A DNA stretch of 64,000 nucleotides from Micromonospora sp. MW-13. GTDB taxonomy: Bacteria; Actinomycetota; Actinomycetes; Mycobacteriales; Micromonosporaceae. The position numbers were made by a program, and so were the translations under genes. The stretch covers positions 1 to 64,000 of the forward strand of contig NZ_QKKX01000074.1 in the NCBI RefSeq assembly GCF_003434305.1, in the 5' to 3' direction. The notes below the pieces were generated by a model that was not told the DNA's origin, did no database searches, and worked only from the letters and a program-made list of their open reading frames with translations. This document shows, one piece after another, positions 62,152 to 64,000 of this stretch. Each line of letters begins with the position of its first letter. Position 1 is the stretch's first letter.

Positions 62152-64000
62152 ATGACAGAAGTGCTACTCCGGGATCGCAGGATCCTCGTCGACGGCCGGC
62201 CCGAGCTGCTGCTCGCCGGCGAGGTGCACTACTTCCGCCTCGCCCGGGCCGATTGGGCGGACCGGCTCGACCAGCTCCGCGACTGCGGAGGCGACACCGT
62301 CGCCACCTACGTGCCGTGGCTGTGGCACGAACTCCCCGACCGCTCGGCCGACCTGACCGGGCGTACCCACGAGCAACGCGACCTGGCCGGCTTCCTCGAC
62401 CTCGCGCACCAACACGGGCTGCGGGCCGTGGTCCGCCCCGGCCCGTTCATCATGGCCGAGCTCAAGAACGAGGGCATCCCCTACCGGGTGTACGACGAGC
62501 ACCCCCACCTGCTCCCCACCACCTGGGACGGCGCACCGGTCAGCACCCGCACCATCGACTACCTGGCGCCCGAGTTCCTCGCCGCGGCCGACGGCTGGTA
62601 CGCCCAGGTGATGCCACTGATCGCGGAGCGCCTCGCACCGCGCGGCGGCCCCGTGGTGGCGGTCCAACTGGACAACGAAATCGGGATGCTGTCCTGGGTG
62701 ACCAACTCCCCCGACCTCACCGACGGCCTCTGCGCCGACCTGGCACGCTGGGCCGTCGAACGGTACGGCAAGGACACCGCCGCGGCGCGGATCGGCGCCG
62801 ACCCGGCCGATCCGGCGCCGTGGTCTGCCGCGCTGCGTACCCCCGTCGAGGAACGCTCCCTGGCGCTGCACGACGACCTCGGGCGCTACATGCGGGACCG
62901 CTACCGCCGGTACGTGACGGCGCTGCGGACCAGCGCCGAGCGATACGGGGTGACCGGGGTGCCGTTCCTGGTCAACGTGCACGGCACCGGCGGCGGGCGG
63001 GGGCGCACCTTCCCGATCGGGATCAGCCAGCTCATGGAGTCGTACCGTGGGCAGCCGCAGCTCACCTCCGGCTCGGACTACTACCTCGGCGACCTCACCG
63101 TCACCAACGTCGCCGACCTGTACGTGTCCAACGCGTTCCTGGCCGCGGCGCACGACGGCGACCAGCCGCTGACCTGCCTGGAGTTCGAGGCCGGCAACGG
63201 CGACTACGGCGAGGACCTGTCGACGCTGTACCCGCCCGAGGCTATCGACCTGAAAACCCGACTCTGCGTGGCGCAGGGCAACCGGCTGCTCAACCTCTAC
63301 CTGTTCGCCGGCGGTCACAACCCGCCCCTGGCCGAGCCGGTCAGCGACGGCAACGATCGGATCGCGTTCACCGGCGAGCGGCACGGCTTCGCCGCCCCGG
63401 TCGACCCGGAGGGCCGCCTCAACCCGACGTACCCCGCAGCCCGACGGGCGCTACACGCCGTACGCGGGGTAGCCGACCTGCTCGCCGACGGCGACGAGGA
63501 ACACGACGGGTTCGCCCTCGGATTCGTACCCGACCACTACCTGACCGAGTACCACCACCCGGCGTCCAGCAACCGGGCGGAGCAGGTCGCCGAGCTGGAA
63601 CGGTTCCGCGGCATGGGCGCGCGGGACGTGCTGGCGCGGGCGCTGCTGCTCGCCGGCTACTCGTTTCCCGCAGTGGACCTGCAGACTCCGGCACCGGGCG
63701 GCGCAGCACAGGTGCCGGGCGGCACGCCGCCGGTGGTGGTGCTGGCCACCGCCCCCACCCTCGGTTCGCACGTTCAGCAGCGGCTGGTCGACCACCTGCG
63801 GGCCGGCGGCCGGCTGCTGCTGCACGGACCGCTGCCCACCCGCGACCACGACGGCACACCGTGCACCCTGCTGGCCGACGCGCTCGGGCTGCGGGCGGAC
63901 GGCTGGCTGGAGGGCGGCCCGCACTACTTCCCATCGGTGGTGGGCCGCGGCTGGGCGGCCGGCCCCGCCGAGGTCCGGGGCGGCTACGCCCAACTGCTCA
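62152..64000 (+). CDS. Family 35 beta-galactosidase (partial)
   Basis: The frame is open from ATG 62152 to the window end, 616 residues so far. The start matches GH35 enzymes: LLAGEVHYFRLARADWADRL and TYVPWLWHELPDRS. The acid/base Glu lies in QLDNEIGML (Glu176) and the nucleophile is in CLEFEAGNGDYGED (Glu344 or Glu346). There is no signal peptide, so it should act in the cytoplasm on imported galactosides. GAGGAG lies 12 bases before the ATG. It is divergent from lacI with a shared operator. The C-terminal domains are outside the window. Confidence 0.9.
   Translation, partial: MTEVLLRDRRILVDGRPELLLAGEVHYFRLARADWADRLDQLRDCGGDTVATYVPWLWHELPDRSADLTGRTHEQRDLAGFLDLAHQHGLRAVVRPGPFIMAELKNEGIPYRVYDEHPHLLPTTWDGAPVSTRTIDYLAPEFLAAADGWYAQVMPLIAERLAPRGGPVVAVQLDNEIGMLSWVTNSPDLTDGLCADLARWAVERYGKDTAAARIGADPADPAPWSAALRTPVEERSLALHDDLGRYMRDRYRRYVTALRTSAERYGVTGVPFLVNVHGTGGGRGRTFPIGISQLMESYRGQPQLTSGSDYYLGDLTVTNVADLYVSNAFLAAAHDGDQPLTCLEFEAGNGDYGEDLSTLYPPEAIDLKTRLCVAQGNRLLNLYLFAGGHNPPLAEPVSDGNDRIAFTGERHGFAAPVDPEGRLNPTYPAARRALHAVRGVADLLADGDEEHDGFALGFVPDHYLTEYHHPASSNRAEQVAELERFRGMGARDVLARALLLAGYSFPAVDLQTPAPGGAAQVPGGTPPVVVLATAPTLGSHVQQRLVDHLRAGGRLLLHGPLPTRDHDGTPCTLLADALGLRADGWLEGGPHYFPSVVGRGWAAGPAEVRGGYAQLL

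Overview
This is a GC-rich stretch of an actinobacterial chromosome. The base composition, frequent GTG and TTG starts, four-base ATGA/GTGA gene overlaps and actinomycete-type families (PF04672 methyltransferase, DUF6236, DUF5947, LtrA, group 1h [NiFe]-hydrogenase) all fit. A soil actinomycete of the Micromonosporaceae type is my best guess, but that is inference; no rRNA or species marker is present.

Layout. (1) 1-5 kb: two family-5 substrate-binding protein genes, one lipoprotein and one without any export signal, divergent from a MocR-type regulator that has lost its PLP-binding lysine; then a LysR regulator. (2) 5-9 kb: a full-length replicative-type DNA polymerase III alpha subunit gene, translationally coupled to a small zinc-ribbon protein and sitting outside any housekeeping context. 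(3) 9-24 kb: decayed ISL3, IS5 and IS630 pieces between orphan genes, two GNAT acetyltransferases, two tandem ABC-F ATPases, a membrane-anchored EEP-family phosphodiesterase, broken phosphotransferase and esterase genes, a TetR regulator and NADP-type glutamate dehydrogenase. (4) 24-38 kb: a mobile-element zone. One intact IS256-family element carries an extra HEAT-repeat reading frame that runs through the terminal repeat into an ankyrin gene. A second, truncated IS256 copy lies between the 3' half of a tRNA-Lys gene and a truncated M20 peptidase gene. Further scars are IS3 orfA, an IS5 tail, an integrase N-terminus and a DNA ligase fragment. Intact genes here include ltrA, a homoserine-kinase-like kinase, two methyltransferases and an ArsR/flavin-reductase pair.

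(5) 38-52 kb: a compact high-affinity (group 1h type) [NiFe]-hydrogenase locus. The plus-strand run encodes a 470-residue protein of unknown function, maturation protease, HypA, hemerythrin-like protein, small and large subunits, NifU-like protein, DUF5947 protein, two very small proteins, HypC, HypD and HypE. It meets, across a perfect 13-bp hairpin, an opposing run of SIS-2, a second HypC, SIS-1 and HypF. HypB is not seen. Together these genes should build a cytoplasmic hydrogenase that scavenges trace H2 to feed respiration during starvation.

(6) 52-64 kb: a secreted SH3-like protein, an AraC regulator and a LacI-controlled carbohydrate locus: GH39 glycosidase, secreted glucoamylase-like (PF10091) hydrolase, a binding-protein-dependent sugar ABC transporter and a GH35 beta-galactosidase that runs off the end. 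Matching 12-bp palindromes lie before the GH39 gene and between lacI and the GH35 gene, suggesting one LacI regulon.

No CRISPR array, rRNA gene or complete tRNA gene was seen.
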